DNA of 28,156 bases from a virus: positions 1 to 28,156 of the IMG/VR virus record IMGVR_UViG_3300037502_000572. One strand, given 5' to 3'. The position numbers and the translations under genes are program-made. This document shows, in pieces, positions 13,060 to 19,670 of this stretch. How positions within the stretch are numbered: position 1 is the first letter of the stretch; every line of letters starts with the position of its first letter. The notes beneath the pieces are model-generated. The model had not been told where the DNA came from and made no database searches. It saw only the letters and a program-made list of their open reading frames with translations.

Positions 13060-14760
13060 TTAGGTGAATGCCTTTGCGAATGATCCGCCGCGCCGTTTCT
13101 GATCCACGACCGCGGCCTTGGTTGCCTCCATTATTTTAGGCAACATCCCGATGATTTCGGCGCGAACAGTCTGAGAAACTCCTGTCGAAATGTTGATGTT
13201 TTGCACGATGGTCGGTGCGCCGCCACCCATCTTGTCATTTGCAATTATTGAACCGCTTGCATTTGGCACAAACAATTCTGGGCCTCGCTCGCCGACTACA
13301 TACGGTGATCCAGCCGAGACCGATCCGCCAATAGCCGCACCTGGGACTCTGAGGCCAGACCCGAGGTTTCCGCCTGTTGTTTGCACACCGCCACCCAATA
13401 GACCTCCAAGAGCATCCGCAAGCGGCCCTGTGATCGAGCGTTGAATCTGAATGCGGATTAAGTCTTGAATGATCGAGATTGCCATTGACCGGAATGCGTC
13501 TTTGACCGACATTGTCCCGGTCATAACCCCAAGAAGCGCATCTTCCATCCGGCGCAGTCCAGAGACCGCAACATTCTGCAAATTCCTGTTTAAGTCTTTA
13601 CTTGCCTCTGAGTATTGAATAAGCCCGCCGCTTGATTCCGCAAAATTCTCTCGGAGTTTTTTCAAGACAAGCGCATATTCCTCTGTGCTGAATCGGCCCT
13701 CCTCATTGAGGACATTGACCTTTGCGAGCTCCTCCGCATACTTTTGAGCTGGGGTCTGTATATCTTGAAGATATTTTGCCGCTTGCCGACTACGCTCCTC
13801 TGCACCTTTTTGAGCGGTTGCCTGTTGCTGAAAAATCCTGTCGGTGCGGTCTGAATAATCTTTTGAGATTGCAATGAGTCGCTCGATCTCTTTTGCTTGC
13901 TCTTGCGCGGCCTTTGCGGAATCAATGAGCGTCCGCGTCATCTTCTGAGTTGCTCCGCCTACTTTAGCCGCCGCTCCTGCGGTCGCCTCCATGCGTTGAG
14001 GGAGGTCTCCAGTAAAAGCATCGAAAGTTCCAGCGATTGCCTCTCGATTTGCTCCGCGCTCAATAAACTCAAAAAACTTGTTGAATCCCTCGACCACCGG
14101 ACCGAGCAAAGTCACCGCAACGGACTGGAGCTTCTTGCTCAGTTTGTCAAGGTTGTCATTAAACTCACCGGCCCTCTTGACAAAGTCATCGTCAAAAGTT
14201 GCCTGATATTGTTTGAGCGCATTCGAGCCTTGATTGAGAACCGGGATCAGATTCGTCCCAGAGCGTCCCAAAAGGTCTTGGGCGAGTTTTGTCTTAGTGG
14301 CCCCCTCTGCGGTGACTGCCATCGCGTCCACAAATTCATAAAAGAGGGAAGTCGTGTCTTTATAGGCCCCGTCTGAATCTTTCAGCGAAATGCCGAGTGT
14401 CTTAAATGCGTCGGATTGCGAGCCAATTCCCTTTTGGGCCTCCGCAAGAGACTTTTGGAATTTGACAATCGCATCGTTAAATTCTTCTGCGCTCGACCCG
14501 TTGAATTGAGCCGCATTGCCGAGGGCCGAGAGCTCCTTGACCGTAATACCAGTTTTTTCGGACAGGTCTCCGAGAGCGTCTGCGGTGTCGATCACGCTCT
14601 TTGCGAATGTTGTAATGGCGACGGTGGAGAATGCCGCCGCAAGAGGTCCAGCGATCCCTTTAAGACTTCCGGTGAGCCCGGAAATGTTGCTCTGAACCGA
14701 GCGGAAAGCCTCGCGGGTCTGGTCAATCGCGCTTATTCGGATCGTCGTGTCATTTGCCAT
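13060..14760 (-). CDS. Tail tape measure protein, 566 aa
   Basis: This sets tail length and is probably ejected with the DNA. It opens with 'IRISAIDQTREAFRSVQSN', then a Gly/Ala-rich stretch and the tape-measure signature SVIDTADALGDLSEKTG...ELSALGNAAQ (about 55-90). Long helical and coiled segments follow up to about 430, then a Gly-rich hydrophobic region (GGLLGGG) and a C-terminal 'QNINISTGVSQTVRAEI' segment. At roughly 0.15 nm per residue, 566 residues imply a tail near 85 nm, shorter than lambda. AAGGG precedes the ATG. Its first bases overlap the end of the GT frameshift product. Confidence 0.93.
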   Translation of the reverse strand: MANDTTIRISAIDQTREAFRSVQSNISGLTGSLKGIAGPLAAAFSTVAITTFAKSVIDTADALGDLSEKTGITVKELSALGNAAQFNGSSAEEFNDAIVKFQKSLAEAQKGIGSQSDAFKTLGISLKDSDGAYKDTTSLFYEFVDAMAVTAEGATKTKLAQDLLGRSGTNLIPVLNQGSNALKQYQATFDDDFVKRAGEFNDNLDKLSKKLQSVAVTLLGPVVEGFNKFFEFIERGANREAIAGTFDAFTGDLPQRMEATAGAAAKVGGATQKMTRTLIDSAKAAQEQAKEIERLIAISKDYSDRTDRIFQQQATAQKGAEERSRQAAKYLQDIQTPAQKYAEELAKVNVLNEEGRFSTEEYALVLKKLRENFAESSGGLIQYSEASKDLNRNLQNVAVSGLRRMEDALLGVMTGTMSVKDAFRSMAISIIQDLIRIQIQRSITGPLADALGGLLGGGVQTTGGNLGSGLRVPGAAIGGSVSAGSPYVVGERGPELFVPNASGSIIANDKMGGGAPTIVQNINISTGVSQTVRAEIIGMLPKIMEATKAAVVDQKRRGGSFAKAFT

Positions 14761-15237
14761 TGTCTTTGCCCTTCACCCGAAAATAAGCCACCCATTCGTG
14801 AAACTCATCGAGAGAGATTTCCTCTATCTCCCCGATTGTCTTGCCTAGCCGATCCGCCAAGGCGATGAGGTTAAACCTCAACGAATCGGCCCTTAGTTTT
14901 TTTCGGCCTCCTCCACCGAAACGACTGAACCAAACACTTCAGCCGCAACCCTGCTCATCAAGATGATTGGCTCACGCATTAGGAAAGGTTTGTCCTCCAG
15001 CGTAAACATCCTCTCACCGTCTTTCGTTTCAGCCTTGAGAATCAAGAGGTCAACCATCGCCTCGATCCCCATGTTGGTCAGAAAATCCTTGTGTTTTTTC
15101 TGGAGCCTGTCGACATCGTAGCAAGTGAGAACCGCCGCAAAAATTTCAAGCGGTTGGCCCTCATCTCCCCATTCTGCGACAACGATTTTCTTGCGGGTCT
15201 TTTGCCGTCTAGCGGCAATCTTCTCTCCCAGACCCAT
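14750..15237 (-). CDS. Tail assembly chaperone GT fusion, made by -1 frameshift
   Basis: Frame 0 (residues 1-114) is the G-type chaperone. Slippage of one base at 14902-14896 (A AAA AAC) continues into the -1 frame for 48 more residues, starting LRADSLRFNLIALADRLGKT and ending DNGK at 14750, inside the tape-measure start. The extension has the typical T-domain feel (SLDEFHEWVAYF). The fusion is 162 residues. In lambda, G and GT coat the tape measure and recruit tube subunits. Read directly from the sequence; production of the fusion is inferred from the site and the lambda precedent. Confidence 0.82.
14848..14902 (-). promoter_or_regulatory. Programmed -1 ribosomal frameshift element
   Basis: The slippery heptamer A AAA AAC (14902-14896) is in the right phase (GAA AAA AAC TAA). 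After a 5-base spacer, GCCGAT (14890-14885) can pair with ATCGGC (14853-14848). This stem encloses two small hairpins, TGAGG-TTTAA-CCTCA (14880-14866) and CGCC-TT-GGCG (14864-14855), giving a branched stimulatory structure. Confidence 0.8.
14893..15237 (-). CDS. Tail assembly chaperone G (frame-0 product), 114 aa
   Basis: Begins MGLGEKIAARRQKTRKKIVV and continues with 'EWGDEGQPLEIFAAVLTCYD', the usual strand-helix pattern of G-type tail chaperones, and ends ...SVEEAEKN followed by TAA just after the slippery site. It is placed between tail tube and tape measure, as in lambda. It would be the abundant chaperone, with the GT fusion a minor product. The gene starts 2 bases after the tube gene's stop. 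Confidence 0.85.
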   Translation of the reverse strand: MGLGEKIAARRQKTRKKIVVAEWGDEGQPLEIFAAVLTCYDVDRLQKKHKDFLTNMGIEAMVDLLILKAETKDGERMFTLEDKPFLMREPIILMSRVAAEVFGSVVSVEEAEKN

Positions 15238-15239
15238 AA

Positions 15240-15629
15240 TTAAACCGTCGTCTCAGATAGCGCACCAGTTCCTTGGAAAGCGAAGCTAGCCTCGACCATT
15301 CCATCGAATGAGGCCGTGATCGATTTCTCGGTCACGATCACCGATCCGGTGTAATAGGTGTCGCCAGAGGTCGATCCCTCGGGATAAATGTTGATCGTTA
15401 CGGTCGAGCCGACATCGAGGGTCAATTGACCATTGGTGTCAGTCTCGTCCCAGAAACATTCAATCGAGCCAGAGAATGTCTTGAGAGAGGCCAAATAGGT
15501 GCGACTGGAGTCACCCATTGTCGTATCTTCAAGAGTATCTGCGCTTTCCGTGATTGTGTAGGAGCGGATTTCAGCGATCGCGTTTGCGCCGCTTTTTACC
15601 GTCCCCTCTGAACCTTTGTGAGTCGCCAT
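15240..15629 (-). CDS. Major tail tube protein, 129 aa
   Basis: Starts MATHKGSEGTVKSGANAIAE and reads as a beta-sandwich tube protein: 'TITESADTLEDTTMGDSSRT', then 'SLKTFSGSIECFWDETD' and VGSTVTINIYPEG, the pattern of TP901-1/lambda-V-like tail tubes ('D...T..FSG...G...'). AGGAGG lies upstream of the ATG. It is one domain, without the extra Ig domain of lambda gpV. Its stop is 2 bases before the chaperone gene. It should be among the most abundant virion proteins. Confidence 0.9.
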   Translation of the reverse strand: MATHKGSEGTVKSGANAIAEIRSYTITESADTLEDTTMGDSSRTYLASLKTFSGSIECFWDETDTNGQLTLDVGSTVTINIYPEGSTSGDTYYTGSVIVTEKSITASFDGMVEASFAFQGTGALSETTV

Positions 15630-15672
15630 TTTGGAAATCCTCCTGTGGGTTGTGGCTTGCTAGATTCTAGGG

Positions 15673-16116
15673 TCAAACCGGGGTTTCTGCATCATTTTCG
15701 ACGGTTGCATATAGGACGGTGAAAGTCATCCGCACGATTCCTGCCTGCGTCTCACCCTCTCCCACTTGCTCGATCTCCACCGAGGCGAGCTCGGTGTCCT
15801 TGGCCTTGCCGCCACGGGTGACATCCGTGACCATTGCCTCCTCGATCTCAAGACTAATCTGGTCGAGCGTGTCGTCCAGATTGGAGTTCGCCAGAGCGTA
15901 GCCCTCGACGACAACATCCAGAGTCCGCATTTTGGTCCGGGGACGGGTCATTGTGCCACTCTCGACCGTCTCGGATTGTGTATATACACAAAGGCCGGGG
16001 AGCTTCCCAGAGGCGATAGGATAAACCCGTGACCGATAGACACGGGTTGAGGTCGTGGTCAGGCCCGTGACCGTCGTGATTACATTGTCCCGAATCTGTT
16101 TGCGAACATGGGCCAT
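15673..16116 (-). CDS. Tail terminator (lambda U-like / DUF3168-type), 147 aa
   Basis: Caps the tail tube and joins it to the head connector. It starts MAHVRKQIRDNVITTVTGLT and shows the alternating pattern of the family: 'STRVYRSRVYPIASGKLPGL', a central 'TKMRTLDVVVEGYA' strand pair, an acidic helix (DDTLDQISLEIEEAM) and 'GIVRMTFTVLYAT'. Its ATG shares one base with the preceding gene's stop. Order (connector, terminator, tube) supports the call. Between it and the tube gene lies a short CTAGA-T-TCTAG palindrome of unknown meaning at 15660-15670. Confidence 0.82.
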   Translation of the reverse strand: MAHVRKQIRDNVITTVTGLTTTSTRVYRSRVYPIASGKLPGLCVYTQSETVESGTMTRPRTKMRTLDVVVEGYALANSNLDDTLDQISLEIEEAMVTDVTRGGKAKDTELASVEIEQVGEGETQAGIVRMTFTVLYATVENDAETPV

Positions 16117-16424
16117 TATTGTTTTTCCAAGATCAGATTGGTCATTCCGGTCCCGTCGTGCTGGACCACCTTGATTTTATAGGTCGTCCCGGAGATCAGC
16201 AGGGTGTCATCTTCGACCGCCGATGCGACATCCGCAGTCCGGGCCAAGAATCGGGGTTGTTGCATCGCAAACGGGACTCCGCCTCCAGCATCGACCTCGA
16301 TAAAGTCATTGTCGAAAATGCCCGAGATTGTCGTAACAGTTGCCCCGCGAGTGAATGTGACCGAAGTCCCGAAATCGTTTGCCGACAAGAAAATCGCTCG
16401 GTCGTTTGCGCTCTCGACTGCCAT
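16116..16424 (-). CDS. Head-tail joining protein, lambda FII-like, 102 aa
   Basis: Starts MAVESANDRAIFLSANDFGT, with an acidic beta body ('ISGIFDNDFIEVDAGG'), the characteristic 'QQPRFLARTADV' and 'LLISGTTYKIKVVQHDGTGM' strands, and a short end LILEKQ. These are features of FII/Gifsy-2-type joining proteins that sit between connector and tail terminator. Placement directly before the U-like gene agrees. Interestingly, it is separated from the capsid gene by the glycosyltransferase/methyltransferase cassette. Confidence 0.85.
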   Translation of the reverse strand: MAVESANDRAIFLSANDFGTSVTFTRGATVTTISGIFDNDFIEVDAGGGVPFAMQQPRFLARTADVASAVEDDTLLISGTTYKIKVVQHDGTGMTNLILEKQ

Positions 16425-16425
16425 T

Positions 16426-17073
16426 TTATGCCCTTGTGAAGATTACATCGCGGTGAATTCGCTTGGAGATTTTATAACCCAAACCCGCAAGAAAATCGAC
16501 TGTTTCCGAGTCCTCGACCCCATATCGCTTGCCCAATCCCTTGAGCTCAAGACAGATCACCGGACTGCATCGGTCAATCGTGTCCTCGGCCCCAAGCATC
16601 GCGAAATGCTCGAAACCTTCGATGTCGAGCTGGATGAGGTCAACATCGTCGTATTCAAACGAATCGATGGGCATGATCTGGAAATCATTGCCATCTTTGA
16701 TTTGGTGCGCCCCGATATTGTCGGGGTCAATATGATCCATCGCGCCCGTGTCGAAACAGTCTCCGAGGCCGCCTCTTGTCCGCAGGATGTTTATGACGCC
16801 TGCAGTGTTTTGGATGAGAGCCGCATAATTGTCCACATCTGGCTCGAAGGTATGCACCGCGCGAAACTTCTCGGAAAGGGCCTTGGGCCATATCCCGACA
16901 TTCCCACCCGCTTGGACCACCCTGCGGTAATCCTTGCAGAGGGGAAGAATCTCGGCGAGATCATTGACCTCCCGCAGGATGATGTCGAGAGCGACCTGAT
17001 CTTTAGCGGGAACCCACCAACCGCGCCTCTGGATAAGGGATGCGAGACTGCTCCCAAGGTCTTGGTTTTCCAT
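16426..17073 (-). CDS. FkbM-family SAM methyltransferase, 215 aa
   Basis: The SAM-binding motif is VVQAGGNVGIWPKALSE, followed by 'VHTFEPDVDNYAAL' as the acidic ribose-binding strand. 'DLIQLDIEGFEHFAMLGAED' and a C-terminal 'VICLEL' follow, the FkbM pattern. Such enzymes O-methylate sugars or other small hydroxyls. I use ATG 17073 (MENQDLGSSL), with GGTGG about 9 bases upstream; ATG 17133 would deepen the overlap with the glycosyltransferase gene, already 71 bases. Its partner is likely the adjacent glycosyltransferase, methylating the sugar that enzyme transfers. The target is inferred, not shown. Confidence 0.85.
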   Translation of the reverse strand: MENQDLGSSLASLIQRRGWWVPAKDQVALDIILREVNDLAEILPLCKDYRRVVQAGGNVGIWPKALSEKFRAVHTFEPDVDNYAALIQNTAGVINILRTRGGLGDCFDTGAMDHIDPDNIGAHQIKDGNDFQIMPIDSFEYDDVDLIQLDIEGFEHFAMLGAEDTIDRCSPVICLELKGLGKRYGVEDSETVDFLAGLGYKISKRIHRDVIFTRA

Positions 17074-17620
17074 GAAATATGACCACCTTTCCGTCTGCGT
17101 TGCGAGCGAGAACATCGGCCTTGAAACTGACAATATCGTCCGTGAAATCTTGAAAATATGTTGCGGTGACTGTTTGCTCTAGGTATTGCTGGTCGCCATG
17201 CGGAAGATCAAAGACAGGATGCGCCGCATACTTCTCATAGAGCCAAGTCATATCTTGCGACCAATACATAATCGAGCTCTGCATTGCCTTTGGATTGGCC
17301 TTGCCCCGGTAGACATCCCGCAAAATCACAAAGTTCTCATCCGCAATCTTGTCGAGGAAACTAATTGGGCCTTGAATGACCGTGTCGAGGTCCATGTATA
17401 AGATCGGAGGTTTTAGCCTAAAGATCTCCATTTTGGACCACCACCCAGGCCATTTGTGGACCATTGGGACATAGTCGGAATTGACCACCTGATCCGACAC
17501 GCAAACAAATGGAAGTTCTAACCGCCTCTCGACCATCCATTTCAGAGCGGAAACATGGGAGGGGGTGTAGTCACCCCCGCCCCGCAAGACGCAAGCTACT
17601 CGGAGTCCTTGCGTTTCCAA
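17003..17620 (-). CDS. Glycosyltransferase with DxD motif, about 205 aa
   Basis: The N-terminus reads RVACVLRGGGDYTPSHVSAL, then LPFVCVSD, WPGWWSKMEIFRLK and the donor/metal motif LYMDLDTVIQGPI. A late 'PHGDQQYLEQTV' and 'FHGKPRPWE' follow, a pattern shared with GT8-like enzymes found in phages. The start is unclear: no ATG or GTG fits. TTG 17620 keeps the first strand but has a poor ribosome-binding site; TTG 17587 removes part of the strand. A frame open to 17791 exists but its N-terminal part is a shadow of the neighbouring gene. It is translated probably by coupling to the 76-residue gene it overlaps. Confidence 0.78.
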   Translation of the reverse strand: METQGLRVACVLRGGGDYTPSHVSALKWMVERRLELPFVCVSDQVVNSDYVPMVHKWPGWWSKMEIFRLKPPILYMDLDTVIQGPISFLDKIADENFVILRDVYRGKANPKAMQSSIMYWSQDMTWLYEKYAAHPVFDLPHGDQQYLEQTVTATYFQDFTDDIVSFKADVLARNADGKVVIFHGKPRPWEQSRIPYPEARLVGSR

Positions 17621-17826
17621 GTGCGTTTTGTGAGCTTGGGTTGCTCGGAGGTCTCGACCTCGACCACGCGATTCACAATCGTGGCCACCTCGCCAGAGTA
17701 AGCCTTGGCCTTGCCGCGACCGATGAGCCACGCCGCGTCCGCGTCCTTGACCTCGATGACATCGCCGCAATCCCGATGATGTCCGTCCCAATGCACGGGG
17801 CTAATAATTTCGACCTGTTGCTTCAT
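17596..17826 (-). CDS. Small hypothetical protein, 76 aa
   Basis: Starts MKQQVEIISPVHWDGHHRDC and continues 'GDVIEVKDADAAWLIGRGKA', a short beta-rich module ('Gd.iev.d.dAawLi..GkA') that recurs in small phage head-region proteins. The tail is Lys/Arg/Glu rich and probably disordered (KLTKRTWKRKDSE). The start overlaps the upstream gene's stop by 4 bases. It sits among the sugar-modification genes, but its module suggests a structural-region origin. Function unknown. Confidence 0.7.
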   Translation of the reverse strand: MKQQVEIISPVHWDGHHRDCGDVIEVKDADAAWLIGRGKAKAYSGEVATIVNRVVEVETSEQPKLTKRTWKRKDSE

Positions 17827-18359
17827 TGATGCACCTCCTTTAATCGTCCAGAGACAAAGTATATTCTCTCAGGGTTTTGCAAACCATTGAGAAATTCTTT
17901 CCATCGGTTTAAATCGTCTCGGGCCGAGCGATGTTTCGACTCGAAAGGCCAAGATTGCGGACCCTGCCACCAATACTCCCGGCCCCCATAATCCTGATAT
18001 TGGTCCATCCCGCAGACATAAATAGTATCGAACCCCATCTGGTCAGCGCACCAGACCGCCATCGCCCCGGAGAAGCCTATCGGTGGGCATTCCCCGGCGT
18101 GGATAAAGTCGGACCTAGATTTCCAATGATTGAGGGTCGTGAGCTTCTTGATGTCTCCATATCCCTCGACGAAATCGAACATATGCCGATCTAAAAAGGC
18201 CACATAGTCGAGCGGGAGGATAAGTGAGTGCTGATTGACTCCGATCAGGACATCCACTTGCGGGATTGCCCGAAGATCAGAGGGGAGAGAGACTCCGCCG
18301 CCCAAGACCGCGCAAGTCTGCCCTTTGTGAAAATCCCTGTATTGCCTGATTGATTCCAT
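17823..18359 (-). CDS. DUF115-like Rossmann protein, 178 aa
   Basis: Starts MESIRQYRDFHKGQTCAVLG and has a glycine-rich first turn (VLGGGVSLPSDLRAI), a following 'VDVLIGVNQHSLILPLDYVA' strand-loop, and 'GFDTIYVCGMDQYQDYGGRE' late in the chain. This pattern resembles the DUF115/6-hydroxymethylpterin-kinase-like fold, seen in glycosylation-associated proteins such as flagellin Maf-type enzymes. The resemblance is by pattern only. Its ATG lies directly at the U-run of the capsid terminator, without a Shine-Dalgarno. It opens the cassette whose other members are a glycosyltransferase and an FkbM methyltransferase. Confidence 0.65.
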   Translation of the reverse strand: MESIRQYRDFHKGQTCAVLGGGVSLPSDLRAIPQVDVLIGVNQHSLILPLDYVAFLDRHMFDFVEGYGDIKKLTTLNHWKSRSDFIHAGECPPIGFSGAMAVWCADQMGFDTIYVCGMDQYQDYGGREYWWQGPQSWPFESKHRSARDDLNRWKEFLNGLQNPERIYFVSGRLKEVHQ

Positions 18360-18387
18360 AAAAAAAAGGGAGGACCGAAGCCCTCCC
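18360..18387 (-). terminator. Rho-independent terminator after the capsid gene
   Basis: On the minus strand GGGAGGGC-TTCG-GTCCTCCC forms an 8-bp stem (one G-U pair) closed by a UUCG tetraloop, followed by eight U. It lies about 20 bases after the capsid stop at 18408 and its U-run touches the ATG of the next gene. A terminator at this place would keep capsid mRNA abundant and lower expression of genes further on. Confidence 0.93.
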
Positions 18388-18407
18388 TCTCTCTCAAGAC
18401 TAGACCA

Positions 18408-19670
18408 TCAGGTCGTGGTCACATCTTTGATTGCCGCGAAGCTCTCGGCGTGGCGGACCTTAACATCGACCTCTTGGAAAGCGGCGATGCGGATCGTGCC
18501 TGCGCTCGAACCCGTATAAGGATCGACCAGCACATCGGGCGAGTTCCACATACCGATCATCAGGTCGGAGAAGTTTCCGAAGATCACGGCGGAACAGACA
18601 CCGGAGCTCGTTCCCTTGGTCAGATCGCTCGGGACCAGAGTCGTGGAGGCCACATTGTAGCCAAGCAGGACATTGGTGTCGTTGAGGATGAAGTTGCCCT
18701 CAACACCCGAAGTCTGACGGGGACGGTTACGCATAGCGGCGACCACTTTGGGGTTGGTCAGGAATGCGAGGTTGCCCATGAGTGCGTTGTCGATTGCGAC
18801 TTCACGCTCAAGGTTGACCAGCGAGGCGAAAGTGATCGCGCCACCGTTGGTTCCGATAGCAACCGAGCCGATTCCGTTGGTTCCGAGGATACCGGTGGGC
18901 TCATTTGCACCGCCGCCCTCGATAGCCACCTCGTCGATCTTGCGAGCGAACGATTGGAGGATGTCCTCACGAATGATCTGCTCGACCGAAGGATCGGACT
19001 GGATCGCCAATTTGCGGGAAATGTCGGTAAACGAAGCCAGAGTCTTGGGAGACATAGTCACTTGCGTGAATGTCTGGGCCGACTCGGAGGGAGCGGAGTT
19101 CTCACCCACGAAAGCCACGGTCGATCCGGTTCCCATCTTGGGGATCGCAACATCACCTTTGAGGCCAGTCATCATCCGGGCTCCGAGGTTGCCAATCACT
19201 AGATTGGCGCGGAGGCGGTCGATAAACTCGCCAGCCATGTAGTCCTCGGCGATGATGTTCGAGCCGTTGGCGGGAGAAGTCGTGAGAATGTCGCGCTTGG
19301 CGAATACGCTCATGGGGACAAAGAAACCGCGAGCGGCCTTGCCCGTATTGCGAGCGATTTCCTCAGAAACCTCAGCCTCGAAACCAGTCACGCGACCATG
19401 CTTTGCCATCGAGTCGATAGCGCGCAGGAGCGAATAACGCTTCTGCTCGGTCTTGGTCATCTCAACATCGGGAGCGTGGAGGGGTTTGTCGAGGTTGCGC
19501 TCCAAGAGGAAACCTTGGAATTCACCGTAGGACATACCGCGCTCGATAGCTTGGGCCACCAGATTGCTCTTGTTGTGGCGAGCGGCGAGCTCGGAGATTT
19601 GCTTCAATTCAGCGTTGCGCTTTGCAACGGCGGCCTCTGCGGTGACCGCGCCCGTGTTTTCTTGAGACAT
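18408..19670 (-). CDS. Major capsid protein from an internal start, 420 aa
   Basis: ATG 19670 (codon 513 of the fusion, MSQENTGAVTAEAAVAKRNA) has AAGGA 7 bases upstream, a good ribosome-binding site in the middle of a reading frame. The product is 420 residues, a normal HK97-fold capsid length: a delta scaffold domain (residues about 1-125, helical) that would be cut off, then N-arm, E-loop and P/A domains (GDVAIPKMGTGSTVAFVGEN; SPKTLASFTDISRKLAIQSD; NEPTGILGTNG). Most capsid subunits are expected to come from this start, with the fusion a minor product carrying protease, as lambda C/Nu3 are nested. The internal start is inferred from sequence. Confidence 0.75.
   Translation of the reverse strand: MSQENTGAVTAEAAVAKRNAELKQISELAARHNKSNLVAQAIERGMSYGEFQGFLLERNLDKPLHAPDVEMTKTEQKRYSLLRAIDSMAKHGRVTGFEAEVSEEIARNTGKAARGFFVPMSVFAKRDILTTSPANGSNIIAEDYMAGEFIDRLRANLVIGNLGARMMTGLKGDVAIPKMGTGSTVAFVGENSAPSESAQTFTQVTMSPKTLASFTDISRKLAIQSDPSVEQIIREDILQSFARKIDEVAIEGGGANEPTGILGTNGIGSVAIGTNGGAITFASLVNLEREVAIDNALMGNLAFLTNPKVVAAMRNRPRQTSGVEGNFILNDTNVLLGYNVASTTLVPSDLTKGTSSGVCSAVIFGNFSDLMIGMWNSPDVLVDPYTGSSAGTIRIAAFQEVDVKVRHAESFAAIKDVTTT

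Noticed and set aside
15660-15670. CTAGA-T-TCTAG palindrome between tail terminator and tube genes
   Set aside because: Too short to support as an operator or terminator and not near a promoter.
16204-17082. Long plus-strand open frame (292 codons) opposite the FkbM gene
   Set aside because: Antisense to a clear methyltransferase with motifs; no ribosome-binding site and no recognisable protein.
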